This document shows positions 1-10,656 of a DNA stretch of 64,000 nt, one piece after another. The DNA comes from Demequina subtropica (GTDB lineage Bacteria; Actinomycetota; Actinomycetes; Actinomycetales; Demequinaceae). Both the position numbers and the translations under genes were made by a program. Every line of letters begins with the position of its first letter. Within the stretch, counting starts at the first letter, position 1. Below the pieces are notes generated by a model. The model ran no database searches. It saw nothing but the letters and a program-made list of their open reading frames with translations, and was not told the origin of the DNA. The stretch lies in contig NZ_BBMB01000010.1 in NCBI RefSeq assembly GCF_000971235.1, positions 20,922 to 84,921 on the forward strand, read 5' to 3'.

Positions 1-12
1 CCAGCATGCCGA

Positions 13-18
13 TAGGCT
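13..18 (+). promoter_or_regulatory. -10 box of a leaderless purN promoter
   Basis: TAGGCT ends 7 nt before the GTG start of purN at 26, and no Shine-Dalgarno sequence lies between them. This fits transcription starting at the first base of the start codon. The -35 region would lie outside the window, so the promoter cannot be checked fully. Confidence 0.5.
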
Positions 19-25
19 CGGCGCT

Positions 26-676
26 GTGACAAACCCACCCCCGGCCCGGCGTGTCGTCGTGCTCGCCTCGGGGACCGGGTCCATCCTCCGCGCCGTCGTC
101 GAGGCCGCCCGCGAGGAGGCGTTCGGCGCCCGCGTGGTCGGGGTCGTCACGGACCGGGCCGACGCGGGAGCGCTCGACATCGCGCGCGAGGCCGGCATCC
201 CGACGGCGGTGGTGCGCCTCGAGGACTTCGGGTCGCGCGCGCTGTGGGACGAGGCCGTCGCGCGGACGCTCGCGACCTTCGACCCCGAGCTGGTGCTGCT
301 CGCGGGATTCATGCGGCTGCTCGGCGAGCCCACGCTCGACCGGTTCGGCGGCCGCATCGTCAACACGCACCCCGCCCTGCTGCCTGCCTACCCCGGCGCG
401 CACGGGGTGAGGGACGCCCTCGCCGGCGGGGCCAAGGTGACGGGCTGCTCCGTCATCCTGGTCGACGCGGGCGTGGACACCGGGCCCATCGTCGCGCAGG
501 CGGCGGTCGAGGTCCTCGACGACGACACCGAGTCCACGCTCCACGCGCGCATCAAGGAGGTCGAGCAGGTCCTGGTGGCCCGCACGCTCGGCCGGATGGC
601 GCGCGAGGGCTGGACCGTCACGGGCCGCTCCGTGCGATTCGGAGCGCCGACACCCACTCCTGAGGAGGAATCATGA
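26..676 (+). CDS. purN: Phosphoribosylglycinamide formyltransferase (GART)
   Basis: This cytosolic enzyme transfers a formyl group from 10-formyl-THF to GAR, the third step of purine synthesis. The protein has 216 residues, normal for PurN. Visible motifs are the N-terminal [10 protein letters not shown] strand-loop, NTHPALLP with the catalytic Asn113 and His115, and DTGPI carrying the catalytic Asp (about 151). The start is GTG at 26, 7 nt after a TAGGCT box, so the mRNA is probably leaderless. The stop overlaps the start of purH as ATGA, which indicates translational coupling. Family assignment is secure; the exact start is slightly less so because the upstream sequence is cut off. Confidence 0.95.
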   Translation: MTNPPPARRVVVLASGTGSILRAVVEAAREEAFGARVVGVVTDRADAGALDIAREAGIPTAVVRLEDFGSRALWDEAVARTLATFDPELVLLAGFMRLLGEPTLDRFGGRIVNTHPALLPAYPGAHGVRDALAGGAKVTGCSVILVDAGVDTGPIVAQAAVEVLDDDTESTLHARIKEVEQVLVARTLGRMAREGWTVTGRSVRFGAPTPTPEEES

Positions 677-2223
677 CCGAGCGTCAGGCCGTGCGCCGCG
701 CCCTCATCTCCGTCTACGACAAGACCGGCATCGAGGAGCTCGCGACCGCGCTGACCCACGAGGGCGTCCAGATCGTCTCGACCGGCTCGACCGCGCAGCG
801 CATCGCTTCCGCGGGCGTCCCCGTCACGCCGGTCGAGGAGCTCACGGGCTTCCCCGAGTGCCTCGACGGCCGCGTCAAGACGCTGCACCCGCGCGTCCAC
901 GCCGGCATCCTCGCGGACCGCCGCCTGCCCGACCACGTGCGTCAGCTCGAGGAGCTGGGCATCGAGGCGTTCGACCTGGTGGTGGTCAACCTCTACCCGT
1001 TCGCCGCGACCGTCGCGTCGGGCGCCTCCGACGACGAGATCGTCGAGCAGATCGACATCGGCGGCCCGTCGATGGTGCGCGCCGCCGCGAAGAACCACGC
1101 GTCCGTCGCGGTGGTGGTGGACCCCACCGACTACGAGGCCGTCGCCTCCGCCGTGGGCCACGGCGGCTTCACCGTCGCGGACCGTACGCGCTACGCCGCG
1201 AAGGCCTTCCAGCACACCGCGGAGTACGACGTCGCGGTCGCGACCTGGATGTCCGCGCACGCCGAGGACGAGCCCGCGGCCCTCGCGCCCTGGATGGGCG
1301 CATCGTTCACCCGCGAGGCGATCCTGCGCTACGGCGAGAACCCGCACCAGTCCGCGGCGCTGTACACGGACGGCTCGGGCGCCGGCATCGCGGGCGCGCG
1401 TCAGCTGCACGGCAAGGAGATGTCCTTCAACAACTACGTCGACGCGGACGCCGCGGTGCGCGCCGCGTACGACCACGCGGGTCCCGCGGTCGCCGTGATC
1501 AAGCACGCGAACCCGTGCGGCATCGCGGTCGCGGACACCATCGCGGAGGCGCACGCGAAGGCCCACGCGACGGACCCGGTCAGCGCCTTCGGCGGCGTCA
1601 TCGCGTCCAACGGCGTGATCACGGCCGATGCGGCCCGCCAGATCGCGGAGATCTTCACCGAGGTGGTGGTCGCCCCCGGGTACGAAGACGAGGCCATCAC
1701 GGTGCTCACCGCGAAGAAGAACCTGCGGATCCTCGAGATCGACCCCGCGCCGCTCGCCTCCGAGTGGCGCCGCATCACGGGTGGGCTGCTGGTCCAGGAC
1801 GTCGACGCGATCGACGCGCACGGCGACGCGACGGCCGCGTGGCAGCACGTGGCCGGCCCCGTGCCGGACGAGGCCCTGCTCGCCGAGCTCGAGTTCGCGT
1901 GGCGCGCGTGCCGCGCCGTGAAGTCCAACGCGATCCTGCTCGCGAAGGACGGCGCGGCCGTCGGCATCGGCATGGGTCAGGTCAACCGGGTCGACTCGTG
2001 CCGCCTCGCGGTGAGCCGCGCGGGCACCGAGCGTGCCGCGGGCTCGGTCGCGGCGTCCGATGCGTTCTTCCCGTTCGCGGACGGGCTCGAGGTGCTGATC
2101 GAGGGCGGCGTGAAGGCGGTGGTGTCGCCCGGCGGGTCGGTGCGCGACGCCGAGGTCATCGCGGCCGCGGAGTCCGCCGGGATCACGCTGGTCCACACCG
2201 GCACGCGTCACTTCTTCCACTGA
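673..2223 (+). CDS. purH: Bifunctional AICAR formyltransferase / IMP cyclohydrolase
   Basis: PurH carries out the last two steps of IMP synthesis: formylation of AICAR and ring closure. It has 516 residues. The N-terminal IMP cyclohydrolase domain (about 1-150) shows SVYDKTG, STGSTA and GRVKTLHP. The C-terminal transformylase shows LRYGENPHQ (about 219), KHANPCG with the catalytic Lys-His at about 277-278, DAFFPFADG and the terminal TGTRHFFH. The ATG at 673 overlaps the purN stop (ATGA) and is preceded by a strong GAGGAGGA ribosome-binding site inside purN. It forms an operon with purN and probably the downstream DUF3017 gene. Confidence 0.97.
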   Translation: MTERQAVRRALISVYDKTGIEELATALTHEGVQIVSTGSTAQRIASAGVPVTPVEELTGFPECLDGRVKTLHPRVHAGILADRRLPDHVRQLEELGIEAFDLVVVNLYPFAATVASGASDDEIVEQIDIGGPSMVRAAAKNHASVAVVVDPTDYEAVASAVGHGGFTVADRTRYAAKAFQHTAEYDVAVATWMSAHAEDEPAALAPWMGASFTREAILRYGENPHQSAALYTDGSGAGIAGARQLHGKEMSFNNYVDADAAVRAAYDHAGPAVAVIKHANPCGIAVADTIAEAHAKAHATDPVSAFGGVIASNGVITADAARQIAEIFTEVVVAPGYEDEAITVLTAKKNLRILEIDPAPLASEWRRITGGLLVQDVDAIDAHGDATAAWQHVAGPVPDEALLAELEFAWRACRAVKSNAILLAKDGAAVGIGMGQVNRVDSCRLAVSRAGTERAAGSVAASDAFFPFADGLEVLIEGGVKAVVSPGGSVRDAEVIAAAESAGITLVHTGTRHFFH

Positions 2224-2230
2224 GGTTCGC

Positions 2231-2494
2231 GTGTCCGAGAGCTCCCACACGCCGCGACGGCTCGCCTACGTGCTGGTCGTCGCGGTGGTCGCGATCGCCC
2301 TGTCCGGCCTCCTCATCGGGGTCGGCAGGGCGGTGCTCGCGCTCGCGGTGTTCGCGGCGGCGGGCGCGGTCGCGCGCATCGTCACGCCGGTCCAGGGCGC
2401 ATTCCGTGTGCGTCGTCGCGCGATCGACGTCGGCGTGCTCGTGGTGTTCGCCCTCGTGCTCGCGTTCCTGGGGCTCACCACGCCGCTGTCGTGA
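2231..2494 (+). CDS. DUF3017-type small membrane protein
   Basis: An 87-residue protein with two or three predicted membrane spans (about 11-28, 31-47 and 69-84) and a short basic loop (RVRRR) between them. It resembles the actinobacterial DUF3017 family, which often lies near purH and mdh; that neighbourhood is reproduced here. Its function is unknown. GTG start 7 bp after the purH stop, so it is very likely cotranscribed with purN-purH. It ends 26 bp before the convergent aquaporin gene. Confidence 0.75.
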   Translation: MSESSHTPRRLAYVLVVAVVAIALSGLLIGVGRAVLALAVFAAAGAVARIVTPVQGAFRVRRRAIDVGVLVVFALVLAFLGLTTPLS

Positions 2495-2520
2495 CGCATC
2501 GGCCTTCCGTGCGTGCGGGG

Positions 2521-3423
2521 TCAGTCCTCGATGAGCTCGACGACCTCGACGGTCTCGAGGTCCTCCTCGGGGCCGAAGGCGCGGAACAGCATCCCGGACA
2601 CCGCGGCGCCGAGCATCGGCGCGACCCAGAACAGCCACACCTGCTGGAGGTGGTCGGCGCCGGAGAACAGCGCGATGCCGGTCGCGCGCGCCGGGTTGAG
2701 CGCGCCGTTGGTGAACGGGATCGCGATGAGCACCAGGAAGCCGACCGTGAGGCCGATCGCGAACGGCGCGACCGCGGGGTTGGCACGATGCGAGGTCACG
2801 GACAGCACCACGGCGACCAGCAGGGCCGCGATGATGATCTCGACCACGCCTCCCGCGACCCAGCCGAACTGGGTGGGGGAGAACTCGCCATAGCCGTTGG
2901 CGCCGGTGCCGATGAACTCCTGCGCGGTGCCGAGCTGGTCGTAGAGCTCGTTGGTCGAGCGCAGCCCGAGCAGCACGGCGCCCGCCGCGCTCGCCCCGAT
3001 CAGCTGCGCCAGGATGTACGGCGCGACGTCGCGGCCGGGGAAGCGGCCGGCGAGCCACACGCCCACGGTCACCGCGGGGTTGAGGTGCGCGCCGGAGATG
3101 CCGCCGAAGATCAGCGCGGCGATGATGACGCCGAGCGCGAAGCCGAACGCGACCGTGATGACGTCCCAGCCCATGACCCCGGAGAACACGGCCGCGCCCA
3201 CGCCCATGAAGACGAGGATGAACGTGCCGCCGACCTCGGCGGCCATCCGGCTCGCCAGGCTCGGGCCGGAGTTGTCCTCGACCCACACGTCCTCGTCGAT
3301 CTCCTCGGTCAGGATGACCTCGTCCTCGACGGGGGCCTCCTCGTCCGTCTCGACCGCCTCGGCGTCGGCGGTCGGCTCCGTCGGCTCCTTCTCCGGACCG
3401 TCCTCGAACTCTCGCTGGCTCAT
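2521..3423 (-). CDS. MIP-family aquaporin with acidic N-terminal extension
   Basis: A 300-residue major intrinsic protein with six membrane spans and two NPA loops: GAHLNPAVTVG (Asn115) and NGALNPARATG (Asn243). The overall pattern matches AqpZ, but by alignment around the second NPA loop the selectivity-filter residues read Phe95, Val231, Gly240 and Arg246. AqpZ has His and Thr at the second and third positions, so a wider, more hydrophobic pore is inferred. The first 50 residues are an acidic tail rich in Glu and Asp that is absent from typical aquaporins. The ATG at 3423 is chosen because an AGGAGGAAC ribosome-binding site precedes it; the frame stays open further upstream without support. 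Divergent from icd. Confidence 0.88.
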   Translation of the reverse strand: MSQREFEDGPEKEPTEPTADAEAVETDEEAPVEDEVILTEEIDEDVWVEDNSGPSLASRMAAEVGGTFILVFMGVGAAVFSGVMGWDVITVAFGFALGVIIAALIFGGISGAHLNPAVTVGVWLAGRFPGRDVAPYILAQLIGASAAGAVLLGLRSTNELYDQLGTAQEFIGTGANGYGEFSPTQFGWVAGGVVEIIIAALLVAVVLSVTSHRANPAVAPFAIGLTVGFLVLIAIPFTNGALNPARATGIALFSGADHLQQVWLFWVAPMLGAAVSGMLFRAFGPEEDLETVEVVELIED

Positions 3424-3539
3424 CGTTCCTCCTGCGTAGGGGCGCCTCGGCGGGCGCGCTCCGTCGCATCGTCGCACGCCTGCGGGCCGTGCGCGAGGGG
3501 GCCATACGCTGCCGTGACCTTGGGCCTGGCCCCGTGGAC

Positions 3540-3545
3540 TAGCCT
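3540..3545 (+). promoter_or_regulatory. Candidate -10 box for icd
   Basis: TAGCCT lies about 35 nt before the icd start, leaving a 5' leader of roughly 28 nt that contains a GAAGGTGTGAGG purine-rich stretch. No convincing -35 hexamer is seen at 16-18 bp, so this is tentative. Confidence 0.3.
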
Positions 3546-3580
3546 GGTGCCACCATCCCCGAAGGTGTGAGGACTGACGC

Positions 3581-5834
<2,254 letters not shown>

Positions 5835-5847
5835 CTGCTGTCTCACA

Positions 5848-5881
5848 AGGGCCCCGATCCGCTCCGGCGGGTCGGGGCCCT
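5848..5881 (+). terminator. Terminator hairpin after mdh
   Basis: A 15-bp nearly perfect stem: AGGGCCCCGA pairs with TCGGGGCCCT, extended by five further pairs around a TCCG tetraloop. There is no U-tract, which is normal for high-G+C actinobacterial terminators. Confidence 0.8.
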
Positions 5882-5908
5882 CGTGCTGCGCTCCCGTCCG
5901 CCATCGAC

Positions 5909-6095
5909 CGAAGTGGTAGCCCTTGGTCGGTTCTGCAAGATCGCGGCATCGCAGTGGTGCCTCAGTGTCGCGGGCGCTCAGCAGTGAGCGGTGGCCGCCG
6001 GGCGGGGGCGCCGGTCCGCGGCGCATCGGCCGCCGACAATGGCCGACCACTGTGTTGCTGAAACCTTCGAGAACCGACCAAGACCTACCACTTCG
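5909..6095. mobile_element. MITE-like element with 50-bp imperfect terminal inverted repeats
   Basis: Fills most of the 358-bp gap between mdh and the ROK gene. The outer 26 bp at 5909-5934 and 6070-6095 are inverted copies of each other with two adjacent mismatches (24/26). Weaker similarity continues inward to 5958 and 6046, ending with a matched CAGTGGT/ACCACTG pair. The interior has no credible gene. No target-site duplication is visible at the ends (GAC on the left, CTG on the right), so this may be an old insertion, or a structured RNA or regulatory element. That it is a mobile element is an inference. Confidence 0.5.
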
Positions 6096-6155
6096 CTGGG
6101 GGTGGGCGGTGTGAACGTCCACATCACGGATCGGTAACGAAGCGGTGAACCCCCC

Positions 6156-6188
6156 TTGCGCGTTTGATTGTTAGTAACCTTTACTAAC
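6156..6188 (+). promoter_or_regulatory. Leaderless promoter and palindromic operator of the GlcNAc operon
   Basis: GTTAGTAACCTTTACTAAC at 6170-6188 is a perfect 8-bp inverted repeat around CCT. It overlaps a candidate -10 box TTTACT (6180-6185), which lies 18 bp after TTGCGC (6156-6161) and 7 nt before the ATG at 6193. A repressor bound here would block RNA polymerase directly. The adjacent ROK regulator is the obvious binder, which would make the operon autoregulated; this is inferred from position. Confidence 0.65.
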
Positions 6189-6192
6189 GAAC

Positions 6193-7371
6193 ATGAGCCC
6201 CCAGGGAGCAGACCTCGCGACGCAGCGAGGCACGGCGCGCCAGCAGCGTTTCGCCTCGGTGGTGCGCGCCGGCAGCCGCGTCACGCCGGAGCGGGCCCGC
6301 AGCCACAACCGCGTGCTCGTCCTGCAGGAGCTCTACCGCTCCGAGGGCCTGTCCCGCGCGGACCTCGCCCGTGCCGTGGGCCTCACGCGCGTCACCATCT
6401 CCGACCTGGTCGCGGACCTCATCGAGGACGGACTAGTGATCGAGCTCGGCCTGCGCTCCGACGCCCGCCCCGGCAAGCCCGCGACGCTGCTCGACATCAA
6501 CCGCAAGGGCTTCGCGGTGATCGCGCTCGACCTGTCGTACGACAACCTCTTCCGGGGAGTGGTCACCGACCTCGACGGCACGGTGCTCCACCGCGAGCAC
6601 GCCGACGTGACCGGCATCACCGGCACCGACGCGGTCGACGCGGTCGCGGCGCTGCTCGACCGCCTGGTCGCCGCCGCCAAGGCGCCGGTGCTGGGCGTCG
6701 GCGTCGGCAGCCCCGGCATCGTGGACGATGCGGGCACGGTACTGTCCGCCCCGAACCTGGGCTGGGCGGACGTCCCGCTGCAGGCGGCGCTCGCGGAGCG
6801 CAGCGAGCTCCCAGTGCTGGTCGCGAACGACGCCAACGCCGCCGCGCTCGCGGAGCGCACCTTCGGCGGCGCGCACGAGGACGCGATCCTCGTCCGCGTG
6901 GGCCGAGGCGTCGGCGCGGGGCTCATCGTGGGCGGCCGGCTGGTGCGCGGCGCGCACTCCGCGGCCGGCGAGCTCGGGCACGTGGTGGTCGGCACCGACG
7001 GCGGCGACATCTGCGCCTGCGGCAAGACCGGCTGCCTCGAGACCTGGCTCGCCATCCCCCGCCTCCAGGCCCGCCTCGAGGCGGCCGCCGATGCCGACAC
7101 CCGCCGCGCGGCGCTCGCCGCGGCAGGCGAGCGCCTCGGCATCTCCCTCGCGCCCGTGGTGGGCGCCCTCAATCTCGGGGAGGTCGTGCTGAGCGGCCCC
7201 CTCGATCTTCTCGACGGCTCGCTCCTCGAGTCCGCCGCCGAGACGATCCGCTCCCGCACGATGGCCGACTCCCACGGCGGTCCTGCGGTACGGATGACCA
7301 CGCTCGGGCGCGACATCGTCGTGCTCGGGGCCGCGGTCATGGTCCTCACCGGCCAGCTGGGGGTCTTCTGA
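6193..7371 (+). CDS. ROK-family transcriptional regulator of the amino-sugar operon
   Basis: A 392-residue NagC/XylR-like protein. A winged helix-turn-helix at about 38-90 (RADLARAVGLTRVTISDLV) is followed by a ROK sugar-binding domain. The ROK domain keeps the zinc site (ELGHVVV His, then CACGKTGCLE) but lacks the N-terminal ATP-binding DxGxT of ROK kinases; LDLSYDN is found there instead. It is therefore a sensor rather than a kinase. It is the first gene of an operon for GlcNAc-type sugars and starts 5 bp after a perfect palindrome, so it probably represses its own operon until an amino sugar or sugar phosphate binds. The ATG has no ribosome-binding site, consistent with a leaderless mRNA. 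Confidence 0.88.
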   Translation: MSPQGADLATQRGTARQQRFASVVRAGSRVTPERARSHNRVLVLQELYRSEGLSRADLARAVGLTRVTISDLVADLIEDGLVIELGLRSDARPGKPATLLDINRKGFAVIALDLSYDNLFRGVVTDLDGTVLHREHADVTGITGTDAVDAVAALLDRLVAAAKAPVLGVGVGSPGIVDDAGTVLSAPNLGWADVPLQAALAERSELPVLVANDANAAALAERTFGGAHEDAILVRVGRGVGAGLIVGGRLVRGAHSAAGELGHVVVGTDGGDICACGKTGCLETWLAIPRLQARLEAAADADTRRAALAAAGERLGISLAPVVGALNLGEVVLSGPLDLLDGSLLESAAETIRSRTMADSHGGPAVRMTTLGRDIVVLGAAVMVLTGQLGVF

Positions 7372-7434
7372 CCCTCGTCCCCACTCCCCGAGCCCTGCGG
7401 GCCCGGGAAACCCTACGAAGGAACTGGAACTGGA

Positions 7435-8760
7435 ATGAAGAAGACGATGCTGGGGGTGACCGCGTTCGCGGCCGCCGGCGCCATCGCCCTGGCGGGTTGC
7501 TCGTCGACCGGCGAGGGCTCGACCGACACCACGCCGACCGCGGCGGGCAGCGAGCCTGCTGCCGCGCCCGCCGAGGACATCTCGCTGTGGCTGGCCGGAA
7601 CGGACACGCCTGAGGCTCTCATCGAGTACCTGAAGACCGAGTACACCGAGGTCAACGGCGGCTCGCTCACCGTCGAGCAGATCGGCTGGGGCGACCTCAT
7701 CTCGTCGCTCACCACCGCGCTGCCGGACTCCGAGAACACCCCGGACGTGGTCGAGGTGGGCAACACGCAGGCCGCCACCTTCACCACCGTGGGCGCGTTC
7801 ATGGACCTCACCGAGCACTACGAGGAGCTGGGCGGCGACTCGCTGCTCCAGGGCTTCGTCGAGGCCGGCTCGATCGGCGACTCGGTCTACGCGCTCCCGT
7901 ACTACTTCGGCTCGCGTGCGGTGTTCTACCGCAAGGACATCTACGACGCCGCCGGCGTCGCGGTGCCCACCACGCTCGCCGAGTACACCGAGGCGAACAA
8001 GACGATGCTCGACGAGGGCGTCGGCGGTGCCTACCTGGCCGGTCGCGACTGGCGCTCCGGCATCTCGTGGATCTTCGCCAACGGCGGCGACATCGCCGAG
8101 TACGACGGCTCCGAGTGGCACGCCACGCTCGACTCGCCCGAGGCGATCGCGGGCATGGAGCAGTGGCAGGAGCTCTTCACCACGGCGAACGTCGCGAAGG
8201 CGACGGACGACGACACGACCACCTACTCGGCGATCAACGACGAGTTCCTCCCCGGGACCCCCGCATCGTCCACGATGGCGCCGTCCTGGGCCACCTGGAC
8301 GCTCGGCGACTTCGACGAGGAGACCGAGGCGTACGTGTGGAACCCGGAGACCTTCGGCGTCTACGCCCTCCCGGGCGTCGACGGCGGCGTGGCCCCCGTG
8401 TTCGCGGGCGGCTCGAACATCGGCATCTCGGCCGCGACCCAGCACCCTGACGGCGCGATGACCCTCATGGAGATCATCTTCGCCGACGAGTACCAGCAGA
8501 TGCTGGCCGAGAACGGCATGGGCCCGGCGAACCTCGACTTCGCCGACGCCTACATCGGCGCCGGATCGTTCGAGGGCGTCAACGAGATCGCCTACGAGGC
8601 AGCCGCGAACGCGAAGCTCACCCCGGCCGCGGCCGGCTGGGCCAGCATCGAAGAGGCCGGGATCATGGAGGACTACTTCCAGGCGGTCGCCGAGGGCGGC
8701 GACGTCGCCTCGCTCGCGGTCGAGGCGAACGCCAAGATCGACCAGCTCATCAACGGCTAG
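7435..8760 (+). CDS. ABC sugar-binding lipoprotein (family 1, MalE-like)
   Basis: An extracellular substrate-binding protein for a carbohydrate ABC importer, 441 residues. The N-terminus is a lipoprotein signal peptide with lipobox LAGC and the acylated Cys at residue 22, followed by a Ser/Thr/Gly-rich linker. The rest matches the SBP_bac_1 fold, with LVLAGT-like strands, TPDVVEVGNTQ and the aromatic sugar-site region ALPYYFGSRAVFYRKD. Neighbours point to GlcNAc, chitobiose or GlcNAc-MurNAc as ligand, which is inferred from context. ATG with an upstream GAAGGA. A very stable hairpin follows the gene and probably keeps its transcript level above that of the permeases. Confidence 0.9.
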   Translation: MKKTMLGVTAFAAAGAIALAGCSSTGEGSTDTTPTAAGSEPAAAPAEDISLWLAGTDTPEALIEYLKTEYTEVNGGSLTVEQIGWGDLISSLTTALPDSENTPDVVEVGNTQAATFTTVGAFMDLTEHYEELGGDSLLQGFVEAGSIGDSVYALPYYFGSRAVFYRKDIYDAAGVAVPTTLAEYTEANKTMLDEGVGGAYLAGRDWRSGISWIFANGGDIAEYDGSEWHATLDSPEAIAGMEQWQELFTTANVAKATDDDTTTYSAINDEFLPGTPASSTMAPSWATWTLGDFDEETEAYVWNPETFGVYALPGVDGGVAPVFAGGSNIGISAATQHPDGAMTLMEIIFADEYQQMLAENGMGPANLDFADAYIGAGSFEGVNEIAYEAAANAKLTPAAAGWASIEEAGIMEDYFQAVAEGGDVASLAVEANAKIDQLING

Positions 8761-8788
8761 CAACCATCCGAGCGGCCTCGCCGCTCAC

Positions 8789-8826
8789 GCAGGGGCCCGG
8801 GTGCGCACCCGCACCCGGGCCCCTGC
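8789..8826 (+). terminator. 17-bp perfect hairpin between binding protein and permease
   Basis: Positions 8789-8805 pair perfectly with 8810-8826 around a CACC loop. The hairpin lies inside the operon, 28 bp after the binding-protein stop and 40 bp before the permease start. It probably acts as a partial terminator or an mRNA-stabilising 3' structure, so that binding protein is made in excess of permease. That role is known for other ABC operons and is inferred here. Confidence 0.7.
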
Positions 8827-8866
8827 CATGGCTGGACCCCATCTCAGCACCATCGAGAGGCACATC

Positions 8867-9823
8867 ATGACCACCACCATGACGGCGCCGGCGAGCAGCC
8901 CGGCCCGCGTGGAGCAGCCCCCGCGGCGACGGCGCCGCGGCCACAAGCTGCCGTACATCCTGCTCATCCCCGCGATCGCGACCCTGCTGATAGGCCTCGG
9001 CTACCCCGTGACGTGGCAGATCCTCAACTCCTTCAAGGAGTACGGGCTCAAGCAGCAGTTCGGTCAGCCTGCCGAGTTCGTCGGCTTCGACAACTACGTC
9101 GCGCTGTTCACGGACGCCGTGTTCTGGCAGATCGCGCTGCGCTCCGTGGTCTTCATGGCCGCCACCGCCGCGGTCACCATGGTGATCGGCATCGCCTTCG
9201 CGCTGCTCATGAAGGTCATCCCGACGTGGTCGCGCATCACCCTCCAGGTCGCGATGCTGCTGGCCTGGGCCATGCCCATCGTCGCGCAGATGACCGTCGC
9301 CAACTGGCTCATCGACGATCGCAACGGCGTGCTCAACTACGTCCTGTCGCTCATCCCGGGTGTCGACTACATCGGCCACGACTGGCTGCGCGACCCCCTC
9401 AGCTTCTTCGGCGTCGCGCTCGTCATCATCACGTGGGCCTCGGTGCCGTTCGTCGCGTTCTCCGTCTACGCGGGCCTCACCCAGGTCTCCGAGGAGGTCC
9501 TCGAGGCCGGTCAGCTCGACGGCGCGAGCCCGTTCCAGATGCTGCGGCTCATCATCATGCCGATCATCCGCCCCGTGCTGGTGATCCTCATCCTGCTCCA
9601 GCTCATCTGGGACCTCCGGGTGTTCGCGCAGATCCAGCTGCTGCAGGACTTCGGCGCCGCGGGCGAGCGGTACGACCTGCTCGGCACGTACATCTACGGC
9701 CTCGGCATCGGCCAGGGCCAGTTCGGGGCGGCCGCGGCCGCCGCCATGGTGGTCATGATCCTCACGCTCACGGTGAGCTGGGGCTACGTCCGCCGCCTGC
9801 TCAAGGAGGATGAGGAGTCGTGA
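8867..9823 (+). CDS. ABC sugar transporter permease (MalF-like)
   Basis: An inner-membrane permease of a CUT1-type sugar importer, 318 residues with about six spans after a basic N-terminal stretch (PPRRRRRGHK). The cytoplasmic loop that contacts the ATPase has the EAA motif EAGQLDGASPFQMLRLIIMP. The ATG at 8867 is chosen because GAGAGG precedes it; the frame is open upstream through the hairpin sequence but that part is unlikely to be translated. Overlaps the next permease as GTGA. No ATPase gene is present in the operon. Confidence 0.9.
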   Translation: MTTTMTAPASSPARVEQPPRRRRRGHKLPYILLIPAIATLLIGLGYPVTWQILNSFKEYGLKQQFGQPAEFVGFDNYVALFTDAVFWQIALRSVVFMAATAAVTMVIGIAFALLMKVIPTWSRITLQVAMLLAWAMPIVAQMTVANWLIDDRNGVLNYVLSLIPGVDYIGHDWLRDPLSFFGVALVIITWASVPFVAFSVYAGLTQVSEEVLEAGQLDGASPFQMLRLIIMPIIRPVLVILILLQLIWDLRVFAQIQLLQDFGAAGERYDLLGTYIYGLGIGQGQFGAAAAAAMVVMILTLTVSWGYVRRLLKEDEES

Positions 9824-10656
9824 AGCGCACGGTCTTCCGCGGCGCCGGTGCGGCGCTGGCCCTGGTGCTCGCCCTCGTCTGGGCGTTCCCCGTCTACTGG
9901 ATGGTCAACTCGTCGTTCCTGTCCCCCGCGACCATCTCGAAGCTCGAGCCCACGTGGGTGCCCTTCGGCGGCAACCTCTCGAACTACCGCGCCGTGCTCG
10001 CCGACAACGCATTCACCTCCGCGCTCGGCATGTCGCTCGTCGTGACCACGATCTGCCTGGTGCTGTGCCTGGTCTACGCGCTGCTGGCCTCGTTCGCGAT
10101 CGGCCGCTTCCGGTTCAAGGGCCGCAAGAGCTTCGTGCTCGCGATCATCGTGGTGCAGATGCTGCCCGCCGAGGCGATGTTCATCGCGCAGTACAAGATG
10201 CTCGCCGGCGCGAACCTGCTCAACTCCGTCATCGGCGTCTCGGTGATCTACCTCGCGATGGTGGTGCCGTTCACCACGTGGATGCTGCGCGGCTTCGTCG
10301 CAGGCATCCCCGTGGACCTCGAGGAGGCGGCGATGATCGACGGCTGCACCCGCATGGGCGCCTTCCGTCGCGTCACCTTCCCGCTGCTCGCCCCGGGGCT
10401 CGTCGCTTCTGGCGTGTTCGCCTTCCTCCAGGTGTGGAACGAGTTCGCGCTCGCGTCGATCATCCTCACCGAGAGCCAGAAGGCCACGCTGCCGCTGTGG
10501 CTGCGCGACTTCGCGCAGTCGTCGAACCTGGGCGTCACCGAGTGGGGCGAGGTCATGGCCGGCTCGGTGCTGGTCGCCATCCCCGTGATCGTGTTCTTCA
10601 TGATCGTCCAGGGCCGCATGGCGCAGGGCCTCGTCGGCGGGGCGGTCAAGGGATGA
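9820..10656 (+). CDS. ABC sugar transporter permease (MalG-like)
   Basis: The second CUT1 permease, 278 residues with six predicted spans; the first is LALVLALVWAFPVYWMV near residues 11-28. The EAA loop is EEAAMIDGCTRMGAFRRV. GTG start overlapping the previous stop, with AAGGAGG and GAGGAG purine stretches upstream. The stop overlaps the next start as ATGA, so the whole block is translationally coupled. Works with the preceding permease and lipoprotein; the energising ATPase must come from elsewhere in the genome, as with MsiK/MsmK in related bacteria. Confidence 0.9.
   Translation: MKRTVFRGAGAALALVLALVWAFPVYWMVNSSFLSPATISKLEPTWVPFGGNLSNYRAVLADNAFTSALGMSLVVTTICLVLCLVYALLASFAIGRFRFKGRKSFVLAIIVVQMLPAEAMFIAQYKMLAGANLLNSVIGVSVIYLAMVVPFTTWMLRGFVAGIPVDLEEAAMIDGCTRMGAFRRVTFPLLAPGLVASGVFAFLQVWNEFALASIILTESQKATLPLWLRDFAQSSNLGVTEWGEVMAGSVLVAIPVIVFFMIVQGRMAQGLVGGAVKG

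Noticed and set aside
388..2250. Long minus-strand frame opposite purN-purH
   Set aside because: Arg/Asp/Val-rich translation without domains, fully covered by unmistakable purN and purH.
9810..10652. N-terminal extension of the GH3 hexosaminidase frame back to 9810
   Set aside because: The extension overlaps the permease gene in another frame and reads as low-complexity sequence. The ATG at 10653 overlaps the permease stop and gives the normal NagZ N-terminus.
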